13,332 nucleotides of DNA, from NCBI GenBank assembly GCA_050258035.1, contig JBLMYA010000034.1, positions 1 to 13,332 of the forward strand. The letters are read 5' to 3'. Within the stretch, counting starts at the first letter, position 1. The number at the start of each line of letters is the position of its first letter. The DNA comes from DATBLE01 sp050258035. GTDB lineage: Bacteria > Actinomycetota > Thermoleophilia > Gaiellales > Gaiellaceae. The translations under genes were made by a program, and so were the position numbers. Shown piece by piece: positions 6,656-13,324 of the stretch. A model generated the notes under the pieces. It made no database searches. It worked only from the letters and a program-made list of their open reading frames with translations, and was not told where the DNA came from.

Positions 6656-7989
6656 GCGCGCAGACCGGCCAGTCCCCTGAACAGCTCTCGCGCGGCGGCG
6701 ACGCCGAGCGGGACGTGCTCGACGAGAAGCCGCTCGTTCGGCGAGTGGAGGTTGCCCTCCGGCAGGTCGAACCCGGTCATGATCGTCGGGATCGACCTGC
6801 CGGCGAGCGCCGGCACGATCGGCAACGAGCCGCCCGAGCGCAGGAGCACCGGCCGCACGCCCAGCGCCCGCTCGAACGCGTCCCGGCCGAGCCGGATCGC
6901 GGGCGAGTCCGGCGAGACGAGCCCCGGCTCCGTCGCCGCCCAGAGGTCGACCTCGACCTCGGCTCCTGCGGGGGCGGACTCCTGCAGCAGGCGCTCCACC
7001 TCGGGAGCGATCTCCTCCACCTTCTGGCCCGGCGCAAGCCGGATCGAGAGGTTGGCCTCGGCGGTCACCGGGATGACGGTCTTCTGAAGCTGCGGGGACC
7101 CGCCCTCGACGCCGTTCACGTCCAGCGAGGGCTCCCCCCACGTGCGGACGTAGAACTCGTCGGCCGCGCGGGCGTCCATCGGTCGGGCGCCCTGGCCGGA
7201 GAGCACCTCGCCGCCCGGCGTCTGCGATGACCAGTCCGCGAGCTCCTGGTCCGTCGGCGGAACGACCCCCTTTCGGAGCGGCTCGGGCAGCCGGCCGTCG
7301 GGGCCGGCGAGAACGCCGGAGAGGGTCCGGATCAGCGCGTGGGTTCCGGAGAGAGCCGCCCCGCCGAAGACGCCGGAGTGGAGATCCCGCCCCCCGGCCG
7401 TGACCCGGACGTGGAAGTAGCAGAGGCCGCGCGTGGCGATGTAGAAGGCGGGCTGCCCCCGCTTCGGCATGTGCGCGTCGAAGATCACGGCTGCGTCCGC
7501 ACCCCGCTCGTCCTGCGCCAGCCAGTCGACGATCGTGTACCCACCGATCTCCTCCTCGCCGTCGGAGGCGATGCGAACGTTCACGGGCAGCGCGCCCTCC
7601 GCGGCGAGGCTCGTCGCGGCCCTGAGCAACAGGTAGAGCTGGCCCTTGTCGTCGGCGACGCCGCGCGCGTAGAGCCATTCGTCGCGGATCGTGGGCTCGA
7701 ACGGCGGGCTCTCCCACCGGTCGAGCGGCGCCGGCGGCTGCACGTCGAAGTGGCCGTAGACGAGAACGGTCGCGGCCCGGTCGGCGTCGCCGGAGGCCCG
7801 CAACTCGCCGAGGGCGAGCGGCCGTCCGTCGAACTCGGTCAGCTCGGCGGTTCCGCCCGCGGAGCGGACGAACGAGCAGAGCCACTCCCCGGCCGCCCGG
7901 ACGTCGTCCCGGTGCGCCGGATCGGCGCTGATGCTCGGGATCCGGAGCCACTCCGAGAGCTCCTCGAGCCAGGCGAGGTCGATCGGCAC
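6652..7989 (-). CDS. M20-family metallopeptidase / dipeptidase
   Basis: The 445-residue protein has the full M20 dinuclear metal site: VYGHFDVQP (His80, Asp82), GVADDKGQ (Asp113, the bridging ligand), SDGEEEIGG (Glu145-Glu146, general base and ligand) and a late His in NLHSPNERL near the C-terminus. The insertion domain around FHVRVTAGGRDLHSGVFGG is the usual dimerisation lid. The closest pattern is the CNDP/PepV-like group of cytosolic dipeptidases acting on di- or tripeptides. The length is typical. GTG at 7987-7989 is the start, 6 nt after a TAGATT box, with no clear ribosome site. It lies convergent to the HxlR-type gene, and no neighbour suggests a specific substrate. Confidence 0.9.
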   Translation of the reverse strand: MPIDLAWLEELSEWLRIPSISADPAHRDDVRAAGEWLCSFVRSAGGTAELTEFDGRPLALGELRASGDADRAATVLVYGHFDVQPPAPLDRWESPPFEPTIRDEWLYARGVADDKGQLYLLLRAATSLAAEGALPVNVRIASDGEEEIGGYTIVDWLAQDERGADAAVIFDAHMPKRGQPAFYIATRGLCYFHVRVTAGGRDLHSGVFGGAALSGTHALIRTLSGVLAGPDGRLPEPLRKGVVPPTDQELADWSSQTPGGEVLSGQGARPMDARAADEFYVRTWGEPSLDVNGVEGGSPQLQKTVIPVTAEANLSIRLAPGQKVEEIAPEVERLLQESAPAGAEVEVDLWAATEPGLVSPDSPAIRLGRDAFERALGVRPVLLRSGGSLPIVPALAGRSIPTIMTGFDLPEGNLHSPNERLLVEHVPLGVAAARELFRGLAGLRA

Positions 7990-7995
7990 CCGTGG

Positions 7996-8001
7996 AATCT
8001 A
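7996..8001 (-). promoter_or_regulatory. Candidate -10 box (TAGATT) for a leaderless M20 peptidase transcript
   Basis: On the minus strand TAGATT is followed after 6 nt by the GTG start, the same geometry as at the HxlR-type gene. No -35 or ribosome site is evident. Confidence 0.4.
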
Positions 8002-8035
8002 GCGGGAAGGCGTCGACGCCACCCGAGGGCATGGA

Positions 8036-8054
8036 GACAGGCTCGGAGCCTGTC
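8036..8054 (-). terminator. Stem-loop downstream of the primary sigma factor gene
   Basis: GACAGGCT and AGCCTGTC form a perfect 8-bp stem with a 3-nt loop, 18 nt past the sigma factor stop. No T-run follows, as is common for GC-rich actinobacterial terminators. It lies between the sigma gene and the downstream M20 gene on the same strand, so it would separate the two transcripts. Confidence 0.55.
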
Positions 8055-8072
8055 CCTGGACGGACGACCCGA

Positions 8073-9155
8073 CTACGCCACGTCGCGCAGCTTCTGGCTG
8101 TCCGCCAGTGCGCGCAGCTTCTTCAGGCTCTGGTTCTCGATCTGGCGGATGCGCTCGCGGGTGACGTTGAACGCGCGGCCGACCTCGTCCAGGGTGCGCG
8201 GGTGCTCCCCGTTCAGCCCGTAGCGGAGCTCGAGCACGCGCCGCTCCCGCATCGAGAGCTGGGAGAGGATCTTCTCCAGCGTCTCCTTGCGCATCGTGAC
8301 CTCGGCCGCCTCCTCGGGCAGCGGCACCGACTCGTCGGTGATGAAGTGGCCGAACTCGGACTCCTCCTCGTCACCGACCGGCTTCTCGAGCGATACCGGG
8401 GACTGCGCCGTCCGGCGAATCTGGTCGACCTCGTCGGAAGTCAGCTCGAGGTCGCGTGCGATCTCGGCGGCGAGCGGCTCCCGGCCAAGCTCGGCCCGCA
8501 GCTTGCGCTCCGAGCGCACGATCTTGTTCAGCTTCTCGACCACGTGCACGGGCATCCGGATCGTTCGGGCCTTGTCCGCCAGTGCTCGCGCCACCGCCTG
8601 GCGGATCCACCACGTCGCGTAGGTGGAGAACTTGAAGCCCTTGCGGTAGTCGAACTTCTCGGCCGCGCGGACGAGACCGATCGTCCCCTCCTGGATCAGG
8701 TCGAGGAACGGCAGGCCCTGGTTGCGATACCGCTTGGCGATCGAGACGACGAGCCGGAGGTTCGCCTCGACCATCTCCTGCTTCGCGCGATGGTCGCCAC
8801 GCTCGATCCGCTTCGCGAGCTCGACCTCCTGGGCCGCGGTGAGCAGGTCGACCCGGCCGACGTCCTTGAGGAAGAGCTGGAGCGCGTCGGTCGAGACTTC
8901 CTGCGCCTCGATCTCCTCGGCGGCAGTCTCGTCCTCGTCCCCCTCGGCGGGCACGACCTCGATCTGCAGCTCGTCGAGCGCCTGGTAGAAGTCGTCGATC
9001 TGACCGGCATCGAGATCGAGCTCGTCCAGCGCGAGCGTGATCTCGTCGGCGGACAGCGACCCCGACTCCTTCCCCGCCTCCAGAAGCGTCCGCGCCTCGT
9101 CGGTCTCGAGGATCTGCATGCGGCCGGATGCCACCGCCGCCTCGCTTGCGCTCAT
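8073..9155 (-). CDS. rpoD: Primary sigma factor, sigma-70 family (RpoD/SigA)
   Basis: The 360-residue protein has all sigma-70 regions in order: region 1.1 (about 15-66), an acidic linker (69-86), region 1.2 (about 90-121), region 2 (about 125-200, including RLVVSIAKRYRNQGLPFLDLIQEGTIGL and the promoter-melting and -10 reading stretch KFSTYATWWIRQAVARAL), region 3 (about 205-285) and region 4 (about 295-350, ending VTRERIRQIENQSLKKLR). Region 1.1 and the complete set mark it as a group 1 (housekeeping) factor. It directs RNA polymerase to -35/-10 promoters. ATG at 9153-9155 is preceded by a GGGGAGGGG ribosome site. An in-frame ATG at residue 13 is less well placed. It lacks the long N-terminal extension of many actinobacterial SigA proteins. 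A second, stress-related group 2 role cannot be fully excluded. Confidence 0.92.
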   Translation of the reverse strand: MSASEAAVASGRMQILETDEARTLLEAGKESGSLSADEITLALDELDLDAGQIDDFYQALDELQIEVVPAEGDEDETAAEEIEAQEVSTDALQLFLKDVGRVDLLTAAQEVELAKRIERGDHRAKQEMVEANLRLVVSIAKRYRNQGLPFLDLIQEGTIGLVRAAEKFDYRKGFKFSTYATWWIRQAVARALADKARTIRMPVHVVEKLNKIVRSERKLRAELGREPLAAEIARDLELTSDEVDQIRRTAQSPVSLEKPVGDEEESEFGHFITDESVPLPEEAAEVTMRKETLEKILSQLSMRERRVLELRYGLNGEHPRTLDEVGRAFNVTRERIRQIENQSLKKLRALADSQKLRDVA

Positions 9156-9182
9156 GAGTCGCCCCTCCCCGTCAAGGCCGAC

Positions 9183-9211
9183 AAGCTAGCCGCCACCTGG
9201 TGTCCCGTCAA
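9183..9211 (-). promoter_or_regulatory. Sigma-70 promoter of the sigma factor gene
   Basis: On the minus strand TTGACG (9211-9206) and TAGCTT (9188-9183) are separated by exactly 17 nt. Transcription would start near 9176, giving a leader of about 20 nt that contains the ribosome site. It is the best -35/-10 pair seen in the window. Confidence 0.65.
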
Positions 9212-9286
9212 ACGCCCCCACCAAGACCGCGGCACTGTGCCAGACGCAGCGGACGAACGCCATGGGCCGAACGGCCTATCTTCGCG

Positions 9287-10249
9287 TCAGCGCGTCGTGA
9301 CTCCTGCCAGCTGGTCGAGGAACTTCCGCGCCTCGACCCCCAGCTGCGTTCGCGGCCCGAGGGCTCGCGCGAGCCGGAGCTCCTTCCGCGCCTGCGTGAC
9401 GTCGGCGAGCCACAGCAGGCACAGGCCGAGGTGGAAGCGCACCGTCTGGCTCCTCGGATAGCGGCGGGCGAGGGGACCGAGCTGCGAGAAGGTGGTCGAG
9501 GGGTTCGCCTTGTCGAACCGGGCGACGGCCGCCGCCACCTGCGGCTCCGGATCGCGGGGGGAGAGCGCCGCAGCTGCTTCGAACTCGCGCAGAGCGGAGA
9601 CCTGCCGGCCGAGCCTCTGGAGCGCCGACCCGTACAGGAGCTTGCCGCGCTCGCCGTCCGAGGCCGCGAGACGCCGCAGGTACGCGAATTGCTGCGGCGG
9701 AGACAGCCGGTCGAGAACGGAAGGCGCCGCGAAGCTCGGGACGAACGTCGGCAGGCCCCGCGGAAAGCGCGGGTAGAGGAGGTCCTCCGCCCGGATCGCG
9801 TACGAGGTATCCGGCTCCGCCGTGCGAGCCGCCTGCCACGCGGTCTTCGCCGCCGGAACATCGCCGCGCCAGTACAGGCCGAGCCCGTAGTGGAGCTGGG
9901 CGACCGCGCTACCCGGATGGTCCCGGGCGAGCGCGGCGAGCCTCGTGAACCCGCCGGGCCAGGACGCGAGTGCCGCGCCGACCCGGGCGTCCACGGAGCC
10001 GTAGCGGTCGAAGATGCGCGCCGCCCTGGCCTGCTTGCCGGCGTCGTAGAGGCTCGCCGCCCGGCGGAGCGCCACCGCCTCGGGATCGGTGCGGACGCCG
10101 AGGTCGAGGACGAGCGGCGGCGATCCGGCCTGGCCGACCGCCCGTTTCGGCGTCGGCGTGCGGGTTGCGAGCGTGATCCCGACGGTCAGGCCGGCGGCGA
10201 TGACGGCGCACGCCGCGACGATCCCGTAGAGGCGAGCGCGAGAGGTCAC
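9287..10249 (-). CDS. Membrane-anchored TPR-repeat protein
   Basis: The 320-residue protein starts with a short basic segment and a single hydrophobic helix (about residues 7-27), followed by an Ala/Arg-rich helical body. TPR-like units are visible at about 115-146 (AVAQLHYGLGLYWRGDVPAAKTAWQAARTAEP), 202-235 (GKLLYGSALQRLGRQVSALREFEAAAALSP) and 268-299 (TVRFHLGLCLLWLADVTQARKELRLARALGP). It is probably tethered to the membrane with the repeats outside, acting as a protein-interaction scaffold, since no catalytic motif is present. GTG 10249 is the start because it directly precedes the hydrophobic helix and no other start codon lies close by. It is upstream of the sigma factor gene on the same strand, but the sigma gene has its own promoter. 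Specific function unknown. Confidence 0.78.
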   Translation of the reverse strand: MTSRARLYGIVAACAVIAAGLTVGITLATRTPTPKRAVGQAGSPPLVLDLGVRTDPEAVALRRAASLYDAGKQARAARIFDRYGSVDARVGAALASWPGGFTRLAALARDHPGSAVAQLHYGLGLYWRGDVPAAKTAWQAARTAEPDTSYAIRAEDLLYPRFPRGLPTFVPSFAAPSVLDRLSPPQQFAYLRRLAASDGERGKLLYGSALQRLGRQVSALREFEAAAALSPRDPEPQVAAAVARFDKANPSTTFSQLGPLARRYPRSQTVRFHLGLCLLWLADVTQARKELRLARALGPRTQLGVEARKFLDQLAGVTTR

Positions 10250-10257
10250 GGGCCGCG

Positions 10258-10263
10258 ACGTTA
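10258..10263 (-). promoter_or_regulatory. Candidate -10 box (TAACGT) for the TPR gene
   Basis: TAACGT on the minus strand ends 8 nt before the GTG at 10249, close to leaderless spacing. The match is loose and no -35 is visible. Confidence 0.25.
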
Positions 10264-10329
10264 CCTGCCTCGGGAATACGTCTGTTTCCCAGGCGTTTTG
10301 CCGAGACGCATCCGCCTGCCCCGACGCGC

Positions 10330-10335
10330 TATCTT
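10330..10335 (+). promoter_or_regulatory. Candidate -10 box (TATCTT) for the cysteine operon
   Basis: TATCTT sits in the only AT-rich stretch (10330-10346) of this divergent 96-nt gap and ends 10 nt before the ATG at 10346. It would give a leader of only a few bases, consistent with the lack of a ribosome site. No -35 is clear. Confidence 0.4.
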
Positions 10336-10345
10336 TTTTGAACCA

Positions 10346-11515
10346 ATGGCGACCTACCGCGAGCTCCTGAGCCAGGTCAAGGCCGAGATCGACGAGATCG
10401 ACGCCCAGGCGGCCGCGCCCCTGCTCGAGAACGGTTCGGTGTTCGTCGACGTCCGCGAGCTGAACGAGTGGGACGAGGGGCACATCCCCGGAGCGATCCA
10501 CGTGCCGCGCGGGAACCTGGAGTCGCGGATCGAGAACGCCGTCCCCGACCGCGGCAGCGGCATCGTCGTCTACTGCGCGAGCGGAGCCCGCTCGGCCTTC
10601 GCGACGAAGACGCTCGAGGAGCTCGGCTACGTCGACGTCGTCAACCTCGCCGGTGGGTACGTCGACTGGAAGCGGAACGGATTCCCGACCGTGCTGCCGA
10701 AGGCGCTCGGCGAGGAGCAGCGCCGCCGCTACAGCCGGCACCTGCTGATCCCCGAAGTCGGCGAGGAGGGCCAGCTGCGCCTGCTCGAGTCGCGCATCCT
10801 GCTGATCGGCGCCGGCGGCCTCGGCTCGCCGGCCTCGCTCTACCTGGCCGCCGCCGGTGTCGGCACGCTCGGCATCGTCGACGACGACGCGGTCGACGCG
10901 ACCAACCTCCAGCGCCAGATCGTCCACTCGACCGACCGGCTCGGCGACTCGAAGGCGGAGTCGGCCAAGCGCACGATCGAAACGCTGAACCCGGACGTGA
11001 CGGTCAAGACGTTCCAGGAGCGGCTCACCTCCGAGAACGTCGATCGGATCCTCGGCAAGGGCTGGGACGTGATCGTCGACGGCGCCGACAACTTCCCCAC
11101 CCGGTACCTGCTGAACGACGCATCGGTGTGGCACGACATCCCGGTCGTCCACGGCTCGATCTTCCGGTTCGAGGGCCAGGTGACGGTGTTCAAGCCCCAG
11201 GAAGGCCCCTGCTACCGCTGCCTCTTCCCGCAGCCCCCGCCGCCCGAGCTCGCCCCGAGCTGCGCCGAGGGCGGCGTGCTCGGCGTGCTCCCCGGCGTGG
11301 TCGGGTCGGTCCAGGCGACCGAGGCGCTGAAGCTCGCACTGGGGATCGGCGACTCGCTCGTCGGCCGCCTCCTGCTCTACGACGCGCTCGCGGCCACGTT
11401 CACCGAGGTGACGCTCCGGCGCGACCCCGGCTGCCCGGTGTGCGGGGACCACCCGACCATCACCGAGTACATCGACTACGTCGAGTTCTGTGCCGGACCA
11501 AGGGCCCACGCGTGA
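10346..11515 (+). CDS. moeB: Rhodanese-ThiF/MoeB-type adenylyltransferase/sulfurtransferase (MoeZ-like)
   Basis: The 389-residue protein joins two domains. Residues about 15-115 are a rhodanese domain with the active loop YCASGAR (Cys77, Arg82), which carries sulfur as persulfide. Residues about 125-380 are an E1-like ThiF/MoeB domain: nucleotide loop GAGGLGSP (155-162), DDDAVDATNLQRQ, DGADN (245-249), zinc pairs Cys289/Cys292 and Cys363/Cys366, and PSCAEGGVLGVLPGVVGSVQATEALK with Cys306. It should adenylate the C-terminal glycine of the carrier encoded next and deliver sulfur to form the thiocarboxylate. In MoeZ the rhodanese is C-terminal, so the domain order is reversed here. The ATG fits the short upstream promoter. 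Its stop overlaps the carrier gene by 4 nt (GTGA). It may also serve MoaD or ThiS encoded elsewhere. Confidence 0.9.
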   Translation: MATYRELLSQVKAEIDEIDAQAAAPLLENGSVFVDVRELNEWDEGHIPGAIHVPRGNLESRIENAVPDRGSGIVVYCASGARSAFATKTLEELGYVDVVNLAGGYVDWKRNGFPTVLPKALGEEQRRRYSRHLLIPEVGEEGQLRLLESRILLIGAGGLGSPASLYLAAAGVGTLGIVDDDAVDATNLQRQIVHSTDRLGDSKAESAKRTIETLNPDVTVKTFQERLTSENVDRILGKGWDVIVDGADNFPTRYLLNDASVWHDIPVVHGSIFRFEGQVTVFKPQEGPCYRCLFPQPPPPELAPSCAEGGVLGVLPGVVGSVQATEALKLALGIGDSLVGRLLLYDALAATFTEVTLRRDPGCPVCGDHPTITEYIDYVEFCAGPRAHA

Positions 11516-11763
11516 CGAAGGTCCGGATCCCACCGACGCTGCGCGCCGCCACGGGCGGCGAGCGCGAGGTGCCCGCGTCCGGTGACACGGTCGGCGCGAT
11601 CCTCGACGACCTCACCGCCCGCTTCCCCGGCCTCGAGGGGCAGCTCCAGTTCGCGAACGTCTACGTCGACGGCGAGGACATCCGCACCCTCGACGACCTG
11701 GAGACGCCGGTTCGCGACGGCGCGACCGTCATCCTCCTGCCGGCGATGGCCGGCGGCCGATGA
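11512..11763 (+). CDS. cysO: CysO/MoaD/ThiS-type ubiquitin-fold sulfur carrier ending in Gly-Gly-Arg
   Basis: The 83-residue protein is a beta-grasp sulfur carrier: KVRIPPTLRAATGG, then a helix DTVGAILDDLTARFPGLEGQL, NVYVDGEDIRTLDDLETPVRDGATVILLPAMAGG. This is the CysO/MoaD pattern, and the gene context (CysM and Mec) favours CysO. As translated it ends Gly81-Gly82-Arg83. Active carriers expose a free Gly-Gly, so the arginine would have to be removed before adenylation. The final CGA codon overlaps the ATG of the next gene (CGATGA), so the extra residue may be linked to the gene overlap. GTG 11512 lies in a GTGA overlap with the E1 gene. MoaD cannot be excluded by sequence alone. Confidence 0.85.
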   Translation: MTKVRIPPTLRAATGGEREVPASGDTVGAILDDLTARFPGLEGQLQFANVYVDGEDIRTLDDLETPVRDGATVILLPAMAGGR

Positions 11764-11990
11764 CCACCGTCCGGGAACTGTACGACCTCCGGGCCGGTGA
11801 GCCGGTCCTGGAGGCGGAGCTCGCACGGAGTCTCGAGCCGGACGGGAAGGAGTGGCTGTTCGAGCTCTTCACAGCGCTCGGCCCGCGTCCGGGACAGGTC
11901 GTGGTCGACGTCGCGGCGCGGGACGGACGACACCTGGCCCGCCTCGTCCGCGAGCACGATCCGGTCTACGTGTGGGAGCAGCATGGCTAG
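11760..11990 (+). CDS. Small protein of unknown function, methyltransferase-half-like
   Basis: This 76-residue open frame starts with an ATGA overlap on the carrier gene and ends 8 nt inside the cysM gene, so it is locked into the operon. I do not recognise it as a known family. Its layout (helical N-terminus with EWLFELFTALGPRPGQVVVDVAARDGRHLARLVREH) resembles the first beta-alpha unit of class I SAM methyltransferases, where the motif is usually V-L-D-V-G-C-G-x-G. Here VDVAARDGRH keeps the Asp and one Gly but lacks the two leading glycines, and there is no downstream half because cysM follows. It could be a remnant kept by translational coupling, or a genuine small partner protein. It has no signal peptide, membrane segment or cysteine. 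Confidence 0.6.
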   Translation: MTTVRELYDLRAGEPVLEAELARSLEPDGKEWLFELFTALGPRPGQVVVDVAARDGRHLARLVREHDPVYVWEQHG

Positions 11991-12921
11991 CCGCCTCGCC
12001 CCCGGGTTGCTCGACCTGATCGGCGATACGCCGCTCGTCGAGCTGACGCGCCTCGGCCCGAAGTCGACCGTCCAGATCTACGCGAAGCTCGAGGGGACGA
12101 ACCCGACCGGCTCGATCAAGGACCGGGTCGCGGTCGCCATGATCGAGGCCGCCGAGGCGTCGGGCGAGCTCGAGCCCGGCCGCGCCCTGATCGAGCCGAC
12201 GAGCGGCAACACGGGAATCTCGCTGGCGATGGTCGCGAAGCTGAAGGGCTACCCGCTCACCTGCGTGCTGCCCGCCAGCGCGACCGAGGAGCGCCGCCGC
12301 CTCCTGCGGATCTACGGGGCCGAGATCGTCGACTCGCCGGCCGAGGAGGGCTCGAACGGCGCCGTCCGGCTCGCGCTCGAACTCGCCGAGCGCGACCCGA
12401 GGCTCTTCATGCCGTTCCAGTACGCGAACGAGGCGAACCCGCGCGCCCACTACGAGGGCACGGGAGCGGAGATCGCGGAGGCGCTCGATCGGGTCGACGT
12501 CCTCGTGGCCGGACTGGGCACCGGCGGCACGCTGATGGGGACGGGCGACCGCCTCCGCGAGACCTTCCCCGACGTCGTCGTCGCGGCCGCCGAGCCGCTT
12601 CCCGGAGATCCGGTGATGGGCCTCCGGTCGCTCGAGGACGGCTACGTGCCGCCGATCCTGGACGTGTCGAAGCTCGACCGGAAGCTCCTGGTCTCGAACG
12701 AGGAGTCCCTGGAGGGTGTGCGCGCGCTCGTCGACGAGGAGGCGATCTTCGCCGGGGTGTCGTCAGGCGCGGTCGTCCAGGTCGCCCGCAGGCTCGCTGC
12801 CGAACTCGACGACGGCGTCGTCGTATGCATCCTCCCCGACGGCGGTTGGAAGTACCTCTCCGCAGACTTCTGGGAGGCCGCCGACCCCTCGGCGGCGATG
12901 GAGCACGGCCACTGGTGGTAG
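11983..12921 (+). CDS. cysM: CysM-type PLP-dependent cysteine synthase (CysO-thiocarboxylate dependent)
   Basis: The 312-residue fold-type II PLP enzyme has Lys46 (NPTGSIKDR) as the Schiff-base lysine, TSGNTG (73-78) for the substrate carboxylate, the phosphate loop GTGGT (179-183), SSGA (260-263) and PDGGWKYLS (285-293). Arg215 in GLRSLEDGYVP lies where I recall Arg220 of M. tuberculosis CysM, which binds the phosphate of O-phosphoserine. This supports O-phosphoserine plus CysO-thiocarboxylate as substrates over O-acetylserine plus sulfide. The C-terminal tail ends HGHWW, like the aromatic tail of that enzyme. ATG 11983 has a GGGAG ribosome site just upstream and overlaps the small gene by 8 nt. 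The product, CysO-cysteine, is handed to the Mec peptidase encoded next. Confidence 0.92.
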   Translation: MASRLAPGLLDLIGDTPLVELTRLGPKSTVQIYAKLEGTNPTGSIKDRVAVAMIEAAEASGELEPGRALIEPTSGNTGISLAMVAKLKGYPLTCVLPASATEERRRLLRIYGAEIVDSPAEEGSNGAVRLALELAERDPRLFMPFQYANEANPRAHYEGTGAEIAEALDRVDVLVAGLGTGGTLMGTGDRLRETFPDVVVAAAEPLPGDPVMGLRSLEDGYVPPILDVSKLDRKLLVSNEESLEGVRALVDEEAIFAGVSSGAVVQVARRLAAELDDGVVVCILPDGGWKYLSADFWEAADPSAAMEHGHWW

Positions 12922-13295
12922 TCGTGCCCGCCGCCCTGCGCCGGGCGCTCGAAGACCACGCCGCCGCAGAGGCGCCGAACGAGGCGTGCGGTCTCCTCGC
13001 GCTCCGAGAGGGCACGGCAGAGCGCTTCATCCCCTGCGTCAACACCGCCGCGAGCCCGTACCGGTTCGACCTGCGCGTTCCCGACCCCGCTCTCGTGTTC
13101 GACCTCGAGGACGAGGGCTACGAGCTCGCCGTCTTTCACTCCCACCCGACCGGCTCGGCGAAGCCGTCGCGGACGGACATCGCCAACATCGGGCTCTGGG
13201 AGGGGCGCCCGTACCTGATCCTCTCGCGGCCCACCGGCGAGCTGGCCGCCTGGAAGATCGGTGCGGGTGCGGCCGAGCCGCTTCCGCTGTCGTAG
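12915..13295 (+). CDS. mec: Mec-type JAMM/MPN+ zinc peptidase
   Basis: The protein of about 126 residues carries a full JAMM motif: Glu23 (NEACGLL), His75 and His77 (FHSHP), Ser85 and Asp88 (PSRTD). It closely follows the M. tuberculosis Mec pattern (DEACG, HIP, HSH, PSRTD). The role there is zinc-dependent release of cysteine from CysO-cysteine, which regenerates the carrier. Here it could also trim the carrier's terminal arginine (inference). GTG 12915 gives a 7-nt overlap with the cysM stop. GTG at 12924 is an equally readable start three codons later. It ends the five-gene unit, with a hairpin 11 nt downstream. Confidence 0.9.
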   Translation: MVVVPAALRRALEDHAAAEAPNEACGLLALREGTAERFIPCVNTAASPYRFDLRVPDPALVFDLEDEGYELAVFHSHPTGSAKPSRTDIANIGLWEGRPYLILSRPTGELAAWKIGAGAAEPLPLS

Positions 13296-13305
13296 TCCGA
13301 AGCGT

Positions 13306-13324
13306 CGCCGGGCACAGCCCGGCG
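13306..13324 (+). terminator. Stem-loop at the end of the cysteine operon
   Basis: CGCCGGGC and GCCCGGCG form a perfect 8-bp stem with a 3-nt loop (ACA), 10 nt after the mec stop at 13295. No T-run is seen before the window ends. The position suits an operon terminator. A regulatory hairpin for a following gene is the alternative. Confidence 0.5.

Noticed and set aside
9263..9276. GGCC-GTTC-GGCC hairpin after the TPR gene as a terminator
   Set aside because: Only 4 bp of stem and no T-run; too weak to call in DNA of this GC content.
7992..9461. A 489-codon plus-strand frame opposite the sigma factor gene
   Set aside because: It is the complement of a clear sigma-70 protein and shows only low-complexity Leu/Arg/Asp repeats.
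10208..10219. A V-A-A-C lipobox-like string near the N-terminus of the TPR protein
   Set aside because: Only about four hydrophobic residues precede it, too short for a lipoprotein signal; the hydrophobic helix runs through and beyond the cysteine, which fits a simple membrane anchor.
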